Origin: Symbiodinium microadriaticum
Taxonomy: Eukaryota; Sar; Dinophyceae; Suessiales; Symbiodiniaceae
Assembly (NCBI GenBank): GCA_001939145.1
Contig: LSRX01000136.1
Location: 11,628 to 75,627, forward strand
Direction of reading: 5' to 3'
Length of the DNA stretch: 64,000 bases
In this document: positions 44,913 to 55,008 of the stretch, in pieces
Layout of the letters: each line of letters begins with the position of its first letter
Numbering within the stretch: position 1 is the first letter of the stretch
Made by a program: the position numbers and the translations under genes
The notes under the pieces: generated by a model
What the model was told of the DNA's origin: nothing
The model's input: only the letters and a program-made list of their open reading frames with translations
Databases searched by the model: none

Positions 44913-46490
44913 GTGCTGGGTGGAGTCCCTGTGCAACTCCAGCCGTGGATGGAGCACTTCGACGAGTACATGTTTACGGGGCCACCTCCACCGTTGGGGC
45001 CAATGGTTCAGGTGCAGTCCCTGGCTACAAATCTTCCAGCCGGATGCGGTGCAGCAGTTTCTTGCCCCGCAAAGAAGTTGCCAGCATTGGGCCTGGGGTT
45101 CCCGTCCCATCCGACTCTGCAAGCCGAGGAAAGCTACTGGAGCCTCATTGCGACAGGTGGCGAGGCACACACGGAGGTCTCGCCGGACCGATGGGATCCC
45201 TCCGTCTACTACGCACCCGACGAGGGCGCCGCCTCGCGTGGCCAGACCAGCACCAAGCACGCGGCCTTCCTCCAGGCCTCCGAGCTCTGGGATCTGGACG
45301 CAGGACGGGACGAGCAAGCAGGGAGCAAGCCCAAGCCTTGATAACGGGAAAACTTTTACTTATCAAGAAAAAATCTCCCTGAAGGATTCCACGGCCTGCG
45401 CGAGAAGGAGGCGAAGCTCATGGTTCCGGAGCAGCGCCTGGTTTTGCGCACTGGCTACCAGGCACTGGCGGATGTTGGACTTGGCGAGTCTTTGAAGGGA
45501 AGCAGAATCAGTACTTATGTAGGTGACTGTGCGAATGAATCTGCAACATATTGCCCAGCTTTGGATGAGTGCCGTCAGAATGGCACGCTCAGTGCAGCAA
45601 CTGCATCTCGGATCTCGCACTTGTTTGGCTTGCGGGGGGGCGCTTGTTCGTTTGACACTGCTTGCTCCTCGTCATTGGTGGCATTGGGGCACGCCCATTC
45701 ACAACTACGGCTCGCACCCGTATTTCAGGATGCCCAAAGCAGGCAATCCAGCGGTGCTCTAGTGATTGGCGTTCGTGTGCTCTTCGGTCCCGAAGGCTTC
45801 GTCGGTCTCGGTGCCGCGGGCTTCCTGAGTCTTCACGGACGCTGCTTCACCTTCGACAGCAGCGCTCAGGGCTTCGGTCGTGGCGAGGGTTGCTGTTCCG
45901 TGTTTCTTGCCAGGGACGACCCGGAGGACGGGGAGGACTTGGAACTGCACTTGGCCAGCGTCTCTGGAAGCAGCGTAAACCAAGACGGGAGGAGTGCCAG
46001 CTTGACTGCACCGCATGGACCCTCTCAGCAGAGCTGCATACGATCTTCCTTGCGCATGGCCAATGTCAGCCCGGACAAAGTGGCCGTGGCCGAATGCCAC
46101 GGAACTGGCACGTCCCTCGGAGATCCAATCGAGGTGGGTGCCCTGCGAGGGGTGATGTACGACCGCCGACAGCCTCTTCTGATGACCAGCTCCAAAAGCA
46201 ATGTGGGCCACGCTGAGTCCGCTGCTGGCTTGAATGGTTTGGCCAAGTGTGTTCTCATGCTTATGACGTCTGCATCGGCACCCAACGTCCATCTGCGTTC
46301 CCTGAATCCAAATCTTGACACAAATGGATTCCCGTGCTTGTACGAGAGCGAGTGCGTCGATGCCGACCAAAACAGCCAGAACATCGGGGTGTCGTCCTTC
46401 GGCTTTGGCGGAACCAACGCGCGGGCCGACTTGTGGGGGCACTGCCAGCAGGGGCCAAGGTCAGAGCTGGTAGCGTCAACCATATACTAG
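44913..46490 (+). CDS. Type I polyketide synthase ketosynthase domain
   Basis: Condenses acyl units in polyketide chain building. It resembles the single-domain ketosynthases of dinoflagellates. Exon 44913-45303 carries the N-terminal part (AAVSC, EESYWSLIATGG, DRWDPSVYYAPDEGAASRG, KHAAFLQASELWDLDA). Exon 45385-46490 continues FHGLREKEAKLMVPEQRL. The 81-bp gap would be an intron with a GA donor and an AG|G acceptor, or else a frameshift. The second exon has the nucleophile Cys in DTACSSSLVAL (codon 45663), the catalytic His residues in ECHGTGTSLGDPIEVGAL and KSNVGHAESAAG, and the C-terminal FGFGGTNARADLWG. All three catalytic residues are present. The first in-frame ATG is 44949, in a WMEHFDEYM context; an upstream exon may exist. 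The frame ends at a TAG after 46487, where an intron may instead start. No acyltransferase or carrier domain is seen. It begins directly after the heme oxygenase tail. Confidence 0.85.
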
Positions 46491-48030
46491 CTTCCTTAGC
46501 TGCGCTTGCCTGCGAAAACAGCGCCTATCCGGGTCAGCTTTGCTGGGCGGTTGCTTGCTCTGAATCGTGCTCGTCTGATCTGTTTCTGGCCGGCTGCACT
46601 CGAGGTGTGCGATTCTACATCTTCAGGCGGATCCCCGACTTCAAGAACTTCAAGAATCTGGTCGAGAAGAGTCGTCTCGTGCTCTTGTATAGGATCAGAC
46701 TTTCGCCGACTCGAAAGCTGTGTTAGCACCTTGGAGCTGCTGCTGTCTGCTTCTGAAGCACCAGTGGGATCAGGAACATGTACCGCGCCCGCATGGACAA
46801 CCTACAGGCGGACAGCGCAACTGCCGACCGCAGCTCGGTTCGGCAATTCCCGCTGATTAACATCTTCTTCATGACTCTTATGTGTTTAAGCACGTCTACA
46901 AGCATAGTGCCCTAGGAGTGAAAGGGTTTGCATCCAGGTTTTCGTGAGTCTTTGGAATCGTGACATTTGAGGGCCCTGCAAAGCGACCGAGGAATGGTCG
47001 AGGAGGCGAACTATGCCTTCTTCCTCAACACAAGAATATTCCAGGACCGTCGAGCCAGCGTTTCGGATTTCAACATCCGCCTGTTGCTGTAGCTTGTGCA
47101 TACTTGTGCCATGTCTCAGCTCCGGCCAGGAGTTGGATTCGCTAGCAGGCTTTGAGGCGGGATGCTGTGAATGTCGGGGGCGGCTCTTGTCCTTCCATCG
47201 CATGGCTTCGCGGAAACATGTGTCGCATCTCAGCAAGTGAATGCCCTGGGCAGGCGGAACCTGTCCCGCCACCGGCATCTGCCCCTGCCGCGAGCCATGC
47301 TGAGGCGAATGGACAGTCTGGGAAAGAAAGCCTGTTGGAAAAAAAGGCTTTTGAAGCTTGCGTCTGTCAGCTCACAACTCCCTGCCCTTGCGACTGTAAC
47401 TTTAGGCCCTCCTCGATTGCAAACTCTGTGAAGTATTTTTGGCCGTTCAGTGAGTCAGCAAAGCTTATTGCCGGCACCCCCGTGGAAGCCCTAAGCAGTC
47501 GATTTTTGACTGCAACGCGTTGGGTTCAAGCCTTTCGGGCGTTGACTTTGGAAGCTGAGATTTCAGATTCGCAGCGGAGGCTGCGGCCCACGCGGCAGCG
47601 GCCGGCTGCCCGTTCGCCAGCTTGGCTGCGCAAGGCAACGAACCGCATATCTCGCAGGATAGTGACATGGTTGTCTTCGCCAACTGCTTCCTGTTTTGAA
47701 GGGGGTTGCTCGTTTTTGTAGTCGTTGATGGTCTCCCTTGCTATATCTTGCTACCGGGTTTATGAATTCTGGAGATCATGCAGCTGAGTATTGTGGATCT
47801 GCTAGACCACAAGCCCAGTCCAGTCCCCGAAGCATTTTGTTGGAAGGATGAGAGCAGAAGGGGACGCAGTCCTAAACTCCGCTCTACTAGCAGAGGCCTG
47901 GCAATGCCAGACGACCACCCTGGCCTGGCAGACACAGAGAAAGTGGACAAGGCCGCGGTTGTCCAACTCCGTCATGCTGATGCTTCAAAGCCCGAGGTTT
48001 CGTGAAGAGCCGACCTCGGGACGACACATC
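46491..48030. other. Possible further exons, unassigned
   Basis: + strand stretches 46585-46680 (GVRFYIFRRIPDFKNFKNLV) and 46778-46880 (MYRARMDNLQADSATADRSS, then INIFFMTLMCL) look protein-like. They could be the 3' part of the ketosynthase transcript or a separate gene, since dinoflagellate single-domain ketosynthases often carry extra C-terminal sequence. No domain is recognised in the rest. Confidence 0.3.
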
Positions 48031-48132
48031 TGTATGTAATTGTGTAATTATGTATGTAGGTAGGTAGGTCGGTAGGTAGGTGGGTAGGTATGTATGTATG
48101 TATTTATGTATGTACATAAAAACACATACATA
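48031..48132. repeat. GGTA / ATGT tetranucleotide repeat
   Basis: Short (GGTA)n array passing into (ATGT)n, with the same unit and orientation as the arrays at 36.8 and 52.8 kb. Confidence 0.85.
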
Positions 48133-51100
48133 CAGTTATATACACATAACACATGCGCAGGCACATGCAGGGGTAAAGCTCCTTTGTCTTGGAGCCATGA
48201 GGCCTACAGTAGAAGCTGTCTTCCGGAATCATGTGTCTGCTTGCAGATCCTGCGCTCGTTTTTTTTTTCCTCGTTTTGGCATTCACCTTTATCCGCCGTG
48301 GCGATCAGGAGCTTGCGAAAGCTCCGGAGCAGGAGGACAACAAAGCGGGCTGGAGGTATCTGCGCAGAAGTTTCTGTCCAACACGACACGGCATGACTGA
48401 GTGTAGTTTGGAGGAATGAAGTTGAATCTGACAGCAAAGGCTTAATAACGGATGTTTGGCCAGGCACCGATGCACCCCAAGCCCTTGGCTTCAAAACTTA
48501 CTTTCCCGGCAGAAACTTGTTGCTGTAAGTCGAGCTTTGTCCAGTCATTGGTCGGATCCTAAGCCGGCCCCGCGAATCCGGCACGAAAGCCACATCAGCT
48601 GCTCGCGAGAAGTACCACTGTGTCCCCGCTCCTACGCCTCTAGCAAGTCCTCCCCCGGCCCAGTGGAGACATGCAGACATCCAGTGGCGTTGCCAACAAT
48701 TGTAAAAAGGCCTGTCTCTGTGGCTGTACATTCACTCATGAATAACTGTCCTGAAAAGTGCAAGCCCGACAATCGGATGATCCGCGTGGGTCTCGGTCTC
48801 TGCATCTCTCCGCATCTCCGTGTCTCTCCTCTGCGTCTCCGTCTCTCCCGTCTCTTTGTTTCGCTCTCTCTCTCTCTCGCTCTCCGAGCCTTTCTTGCTT
48901 TCTCTTCTTACCGACGTCCGCAAGTAGAGCGGATTTTCGACTGTTGTGTCCGCGCATGACCACAAACGCCGGAACCTGGGACGTTCGGTCTTCATTCTTG
49001 CAGGCACGGGATCTCAACAGGGCGGCGTTCTATGGGTGGATGGCTCGCATGTCCTGCAAACAGGTTGGCCTCGGCTGCTGCTGTGATCGCTCTGAGCGCT
49101 GGCATTCGTGCAATGTGGACGTGAGGTCTTGTGACACGTGCTCCAAACAGTTTGTACAAGACTTGTACAGGGGCTGACGAAACTTCGGGGTAGTGCTGCA
49201 AGGTTCAAATCCTAACTCGTCCAAACCTCCGACGTCCAGGTTTTAGAGGGCCACATCCAGCGTCTGCTTGAGAGTTGTAATCGGTCCTCAAAGAAGCCGC
49301 TCCTCTTTTGCATTTCACCGATGCCATGAATTTGCTCGGCTTCGCTCGCCCCGTGCACGGAGAACCAAGCAGAGGCCCAGTAGAGTTGAGCAACCTGTTA
49401 CTTGTACCTCACGAAAGACCGAGCATACTTCCCAAGGGCGCATAATGCAATCCTCCTCGTGGGTGAGCCGCTTTCGCGAGTACACAGCTGCAAAACTTGT
49501 AACTCGTGTATTTCTGCAGGGCTATGGCTCTGACAAGACCCTGGGTGAATCCAATGTGCATAGTCTTTTCAGTGAGGTTTTGGGTGAGATGAAAGACGTT
49601 GAGATTGAGATTCACCCAGCAAGGGCCACAGACTCCGATCAATTTCGTGGAACCGCCTTGTCCCTGACAGCACGAACAGTAAGTGTCGTCCGCGGGAGCG
49701 TGCCCACCAAAGTCAGGAAACTGGTTGTTTCCCCTTTACGCAGATGCTGTTTGAGTAAGAAATGCAGAGCTAAGGCCGCACACTTCGGCCAATGAAGCAT
49801 GTGCGTCATGCAGCATTCTCCAGGCTGACACCATGCGATAGTGGGACAACGGTTTGTTGCAGGCCTTTGAAGCCTTTTAGCTGACTTACTGCGTGGAAGG
49901 CCTTGCCGAAACATGCGCTGAGACGTAGCAAGGGAGACGTCAGGCAGTGCAGGCTTCAGCGGTGTTGGCAGCTCCAGCCCGGGCGGCTTCAGGGTTTGGG
50001 CCCATGGTTGGCACCCAAACACGAAACCCACGTCCCGAGTTCGATGCCTGAAGCCCAGGAAAGGTCTGATGCATCTCACCTGTGCGGGCCATTGCGGCAG
50101 CAAAGTGCTGCCCGGGCAGGCGTGGCTGCTTTCTGACAGAACTGCTTCCGTCGACTCCAACGAACGTAGAAAACTTGGAGCCGAAGACCTTGCCCGAGAA
50201 TCTGCACGGCTACTTAGTTAGAAAAGCCTCCTGTGCTGGTAAGCTGCTGACCGCTGCAGGGCTACATGGGTGAAACCAAAACCATCTACATCGAAGCATC
50301 TGGGCTGGAGCATAGCGCAGAGCTCGTACAGCATGCGCTGACAACAGCCTTTTCCCCTCTGTTTGTGCGAGTCGCATGGGAACTGAAAGACTGCAGGGAG
50401 GTTGGCAGGCAAAACATGGGAGGTAGGCCACACCCCTAGCAAGCAGGCAAGCAAGCAGGCGAGCAAGCAAGAGCCGACTGGCGTTGGAAGCGGAGCTGGA
50501 AGTGAGGGTTAAAGTCGGCAAAGATGGTTGAAACCGAAGCGCGCTTAAATCGGGGCTGATGCAAGTCTCATTCTGCAGAGCGATTGGTCGGTATGGTAGG
50601 AATAGGATCTGGAGGGCCAAATCCACCCGGAAGAAAAATAAAGGCTTGAGCGGGCCTTGCTGAGCTGTCTTTTGGGCGAGTCTCCGACATCAACTACAAA
50701 CGACAAGGCTAAGACAAGACAGGGAGACACGCTAGGCAAGGACGCAGGATTGGCAGGGACATGCAAGAATCCAGGATCACAGCGAAACGCCCGATAAGCT
50801 TTTGAGTTCATTCATTGTTCATGAGTTCGCAGCTCTGGGCAGGGCTTGCGAGAAGGGTATTGAAAGCGTAGACCGCAGAAGTTGGGAGAGTTTTCTGGCC
50901 AGCTGTTTCTGCGATGTGATGTCGAGTCTAAGGCCCAGGAGTTGCAAGCGCAGGCCCAGCAGGCGCCAGCTGGGCGGGCGAGGGACGAGCCAGGATGCCA
51001 GCGCGCTCAGACTCGCTGTTCTCTCTGTCCCAGGTGCACAGCATGATCCAAGAAAGATGTGCCAGATTGCTTCTTTTCAAGTGCCACGTCTGATCTGGCC

Positions 51101-52250
51101 TTCGGATCTGATAGTGGCTACAAGGGCTTTTCCTTGCGAAGGCGAGTGCGAGTACCATTAGCAGTTTTCGAATTTGGATTGGAGTGGTAGGGTTGCCCTG
51201 GTAATCAGCCGAGGCAGCTCGCGCAGCCCGGCTGCAAAGAGAGTACAATTTGCAGCTTCATCCCTGCAGGGAGTTGTCCATGCATACTTTTGTATATCGT
51301 CTTGAAAGAGCAGTGCTATATCAAGGGGCCATGTAGCAGCTTATGCATGTTCTTCTGGCTTGGGCTAAGGCTAGCCAACAATGGCAGCGGTGTGCTGGAG
51401 CCCCTTGGCTGTGTATCAGGTTCCTGTCGAGAGCCAACAAACGATGATTGAACGAGGGAAGGATCGATGCCGAAAGGGATCCAGCAGCAGCCTCCTAGCT
51501 TGACCTTCAAGTCTAAGTGTAAGCTCGAACCATCACTCATAATTGAAGGGCAGGCAAGCTCGTGTGTGGAATTGTGCATAGAGGGTGGACAGTGCACGCC
51601 TCGCAATAAGGAACCGGGAAGTGGTCAGCATGTTCATCGCAATTCTGGATCAGCCGGCGACGGTTTCGATGCAACAGCAGGCATGGCAGGACTTGCAGAA
51701 GAGCCACTTGGTCCTCGTGTTGAGTACAGCTGTCGCAGATATTGCTCGGGCTAGCTGCCGCACCGAAACGGTGGACCTGGGAGAATTGCTCCGGCTTTCG
51801 TAGGACGAGATCAGCTGATCAGCTGGCAAAGTATGCTTGACAACAAGTTTCCAATCAGTGGGAATGCCCGTTCTGAGGCATGGAGAAGACCAAAATTCCT
51901 GCAACTTGCCTGCACAGTCTTTCTCCGAATGCAGCAGTGCGCCGGGCCTGCCTCCAGTCCCTCTGCCATGGCGTCAATGTCATGTTCCAGACATTTTCTG
52001 ATGAACCTAGTGCATTCCATGCATTTTCTGATGTTTCTAATGCACGTTCGTTCTGGAGTTTCTTCAGTCTCTAGTGGCCAAAGCACCGCCTGCCAATCGG
52101 AGTCTTCGGATACTGCCATGCGGAAGCCAAAAAATGCACACCCCAGCGGGCAAGGGGCAAGGAAGGATGAGATTCGTAGTGGTTGCGGTGACTCCAAGGC
52201 TCCACCCAATCCCAAGCCCCACAACGGGCACGAACTGTTGAATTCACAAA
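48133..52250. other. No recognised gene
   Basis: No protein family was identified on either strand. A CT-rich run lies at 48790-48900. The + strand stretch 49443-49795 (ESNVHSLFSEVLGEMKDVEI) is open and hydrophilic but unassigned. 51960-52075 contains an internally repeated TGCATTTTCTGATG unit. Confidence 0.35.
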
Positions 52251-52778
52251 TCCCTACTGTATCTAACCATCTGCCTATCCACCCATCTATGTATCATTAT
52301 CAGTTTATCAATCAGTTCAATCTCTGTGTCCAGCTATCAATCTGTCTCTCTTTCTCTCTGTCGGTTTGTCCGCTACGATAGCTAGCTCTGTGGAATTATG
52401 GGAATGGAGCTTGCTATGCACGCCTCTCCCCATGTGTGTGCGTGCGTGCATGTGTGCACGTTTTCATGCAGCTTCATTGGGTGTGCACGTACATGTGCAC
52501 GAACGTATGTGCGTTAACATATGGAGGATGCTGTGCACTTAACATCGTCTAGGCTATGTGACTACACGATCGCGGGCACCCTGCCCTCGAATGGCTGTAT
52601 AGCACACATTCATGAGCCTGTGTACCTAAACGAATCCCGGAAATTCCAGGAACACAAAGAGAAAGAGCCAGGGACAGAAACGGAGAGTTGCAAACCCTGC
52701 CGCTTCATCTAACCATGCAGTTGATTGGATTCGTTGCTATGTTTTGCGGCACATATTGTGATAAATAAGTAGGTGCCA

Positions 52779-52972
52779 GCTAGCTAGGTAGGTAAGTAGT
52801 TAGGTAGGTAGGTAGGTAGGTAGGTAGGTAGGTAGGTAGGTAGGTCGGTGGGGGGTGGGTGNGGTAGGTAGGTAGGTGGTTAGGTAGGTTAGGTAGGCGG
52901 ATCGGTGGGTGGGTGGGTAGGTCGGTCGATCGGTAGGTAGCTAGGTAGGTAGGTAGGTAGGTAGGTAGATAA
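52779..52972. repeat. GGTA tetranucleotide array with an unresolved base
   Basis: About 190 bp of (GGTA)n with an N at 52862 inside a GGTGGGGGG segment. It is preceded at 52262-52375 by an ATCTATC/TCTGTCTC low-complexity stretch. The N and the array suggest its true length is uncertain. Confidence 0.9.
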
Positions 52973-53815
52973 TGATAGACAGACAAACAGCTAGATAGAC
53001 AGGTAATGGAAAGATGGAAGCGGGGCAGGGAAAAGGTCGTCAAGCGAATCTATTTAGCACCTGCAAATCACTCGAGCGTACAAGCGACAAAAATCCTGGG
53101 CGTACTGGCATTTTCGCATGCCAGCCAAGCTTCTTGTCACCTATTGGGCCAAGGTATTGTCAGTGATGTGCTCAAAATCGTCCAATTAACCAGCTGTCTT
53201 GGCTAGATGTTGACAGTTGTTGCGAATTTCGCTTTCAAAAGAAGCAGAAAGCTGGTTGACATGCGCCCGCCTGAGATGCAATACACCCCACACAACCGTG
53301 ACCCGTGTCGCAAAAGTCGCAACACACAGCCGCGCGCGCAATCACCAGGTTCGCTATGGCTCGGCGTGCGGAAATGTAGCTCGTCAGACAGCACAACAGC
53401 AAGGCAGATGCGTGCATTATACCGCAATATATTTAAAGTCACCCTGCACGAAAGTCTGCACGTCGTTGCTTGGAGGAGTGGAGCAAGGTCTACGACTCTG
53501 CAGTGGCCGCTTTCGAGGACACGCGACTCTGGCGTCCTGGCGACTAGAGTGAACAGTCGACATCGGGTCGGAATTACAGAGCCTCCAAGGGAAGCTGTTT
53601 GCAACCTTCGAGGGGGAGGGCTGGGCACCGAAGAGCTTGGCTTTTGTTGGGAGTCCTGGTGCCTGAAGTGGGTCATGTTTTCCCGGATGACACAACACCC
53701 CGCGCCGCTCAAGCTGCCATTTGGCTCAGGCCTTGCGCTCAGAGAGGAAGCCCAGAGGGCCTGATGTGTCCTTGCTGGCTATGTAGTTCTGCAAGAGGTG
53801 GTGGCGCTTACGGAA
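52973..53815. other. No recognised gene
   Basis: The + strand frame 53207-53764 is open for 185 codons, but composition and content suggest no family. I do not call it a gene. Confidence 0.3.
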
Positions 53816-55008
53816 GCTTCCGCCAGGCAGCATGGGATGGTCACTTCTTGGCGAGACTTTGGCATATGTGTCAGGTCAGGAAGAGTTCATAGAAGCACGG
53901 CTTCTCAAATGTGGTGGCACTTCCAAGTCAAGCGTACTTTTCGTTCCAACGGTTTTCCTTGCAGTGTCGGAGAGCAATGCCGTGATCTGGGCTGGCCGGC
54001 TCACTTCAAGAAAGTCGTCGGTGAGAGCTCCGTGCCGATGGTCAACGACCCTTTGCAAAAGCGACTCCGAAACATGACCACGCGGGCCTTCACGAATCAG
54101 CAGCTGGACTTGTACTGTACTTGCCCACCCTGAAGGTATTAAGTGTCAAGTACTTGAAGCAGTGGGCCGCCGAAGATGAAGCACCCGAGGACCGTTATCT
54201 CTCAATTAAGACATATGCTTTCGAACGTGGGCAGTCCGTCGTCCTAGGGTCCGAAACCACGGAAGAGAGCCGGACCGTTTTATGCATTTGTTTGACATAG
54301 CCAGAGCGGGGACTGGTTGCATCCTGCCCGAGGACCTCCCTGGCTTCCCCTTCCACGCTTGCATGTCCGCACGAAGACGGCTGGGGCAGGAGTGCCAAAA
54401 GTTGTGAGAGGTGCCGGAGGGCATCGCAAACATCGCCGCAGCCGATGTGCGTGCTAGATGCCATGCTGAGAGCTCGGACGAGGTGATTCACAGCACGCTT
54501 CGATGATTAAAGGAGCGTCCCGAGCTAGCCAGCAACCTGAGGAAGGAGCTTGACACGACTTGGAATGGCAAATCTCCCATCACCAGGAGTCTGCTGGATT
54601 CCGTTCCCGAGTCTCGGGCATTCATACAGGAGGTCTGGGAGAAAGACGCCACTTGTGATGCCCATCGTTAGGAACCTGGCAGAAGAGCTTCAGGTTGATG
54701 GCTATCTGGTGCCAAAAGGTTGGAAGCCGAGCCACTACCCAGCAGGGCAGTTCAGCAAAGTGGAGGGAGATGTGGGAGGAGTTCCTCCCAAGCCGCCAGG
54801 CGGACAACGAGGGCCGGTTCGTTGACGCTATCTATGAACCCACGCTGTTCGAATCAATTGGTGCACGTACATAGGCTACAAGTTTGCCCGAGACGAGCGG
54901 CTAGTTTCCCTCATCGTCTTCCTGAAAAGCTGCGACATTTCGCTCACTTCGTCAAAGCTTACACCTTTTCCGTTCAGCTTCTATCGCTTAGAGGGTTCGT
55001 TTCTTGAT
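53816..55008 (+). pseudogene. Cytochrome P450 pseudogene
   Basis: P450s insert oxygen using a heme held by a Cys thiolate. Recognisable blocks in order on the + strand: RQHGMVTSWRDFGI, PTVFLAVSESNAVIW, WPAHFKKVVGESSVPMVNDP, KRLRNMTTRAFTNQQLDLY, LKQWAAEDEAPEDRYLSIKT, FMHLFDIARAGTGCILPEDL, LKERPELASNLRKELDTTWN, SRAFIQEVW plus RKTPLVMPIVRNLAEELQVD (the helix-K ExxR pair falls across a frame change), GYLVPKGWK, WEEFLPSRQADNEGRF, LFESIGART and IGYKFARDERLVSLIVFLKS. Adjacent blocks lie in different frames with gaps too short for introns. At 54112-54121 the unit TGTAC is duplicated; single extra bases occur near 54635 and 54770. Near 54868 the frame breaks between GART and IGYKF, exactly where the heme Cys should be. 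The arrangement resembles CYP26/CYP120-type enzymes. The I-helix motif was not found. It is dead unless these are sequencing errors. Confidence 0.8.

Noticed and set aside
44879..45382. 167-codon + frame and overlapping minus frames over the ketosynthase
   Set aside because: They are shadow frames of the first ketosynthase exon, with no family motif.
45759..46442. 227-codon minus-strand frame
   Set aside because: It is antisense to the conserved ketosynthase core, which fully explains the open frame.
49118..49221. tRNA-like GGTTCAAATCC box with a weak GGACGTG/CTCGTCC stem
   Set aside because: The distance between the stem halves is about 100 bases, and no D or anticodon arm is visible.
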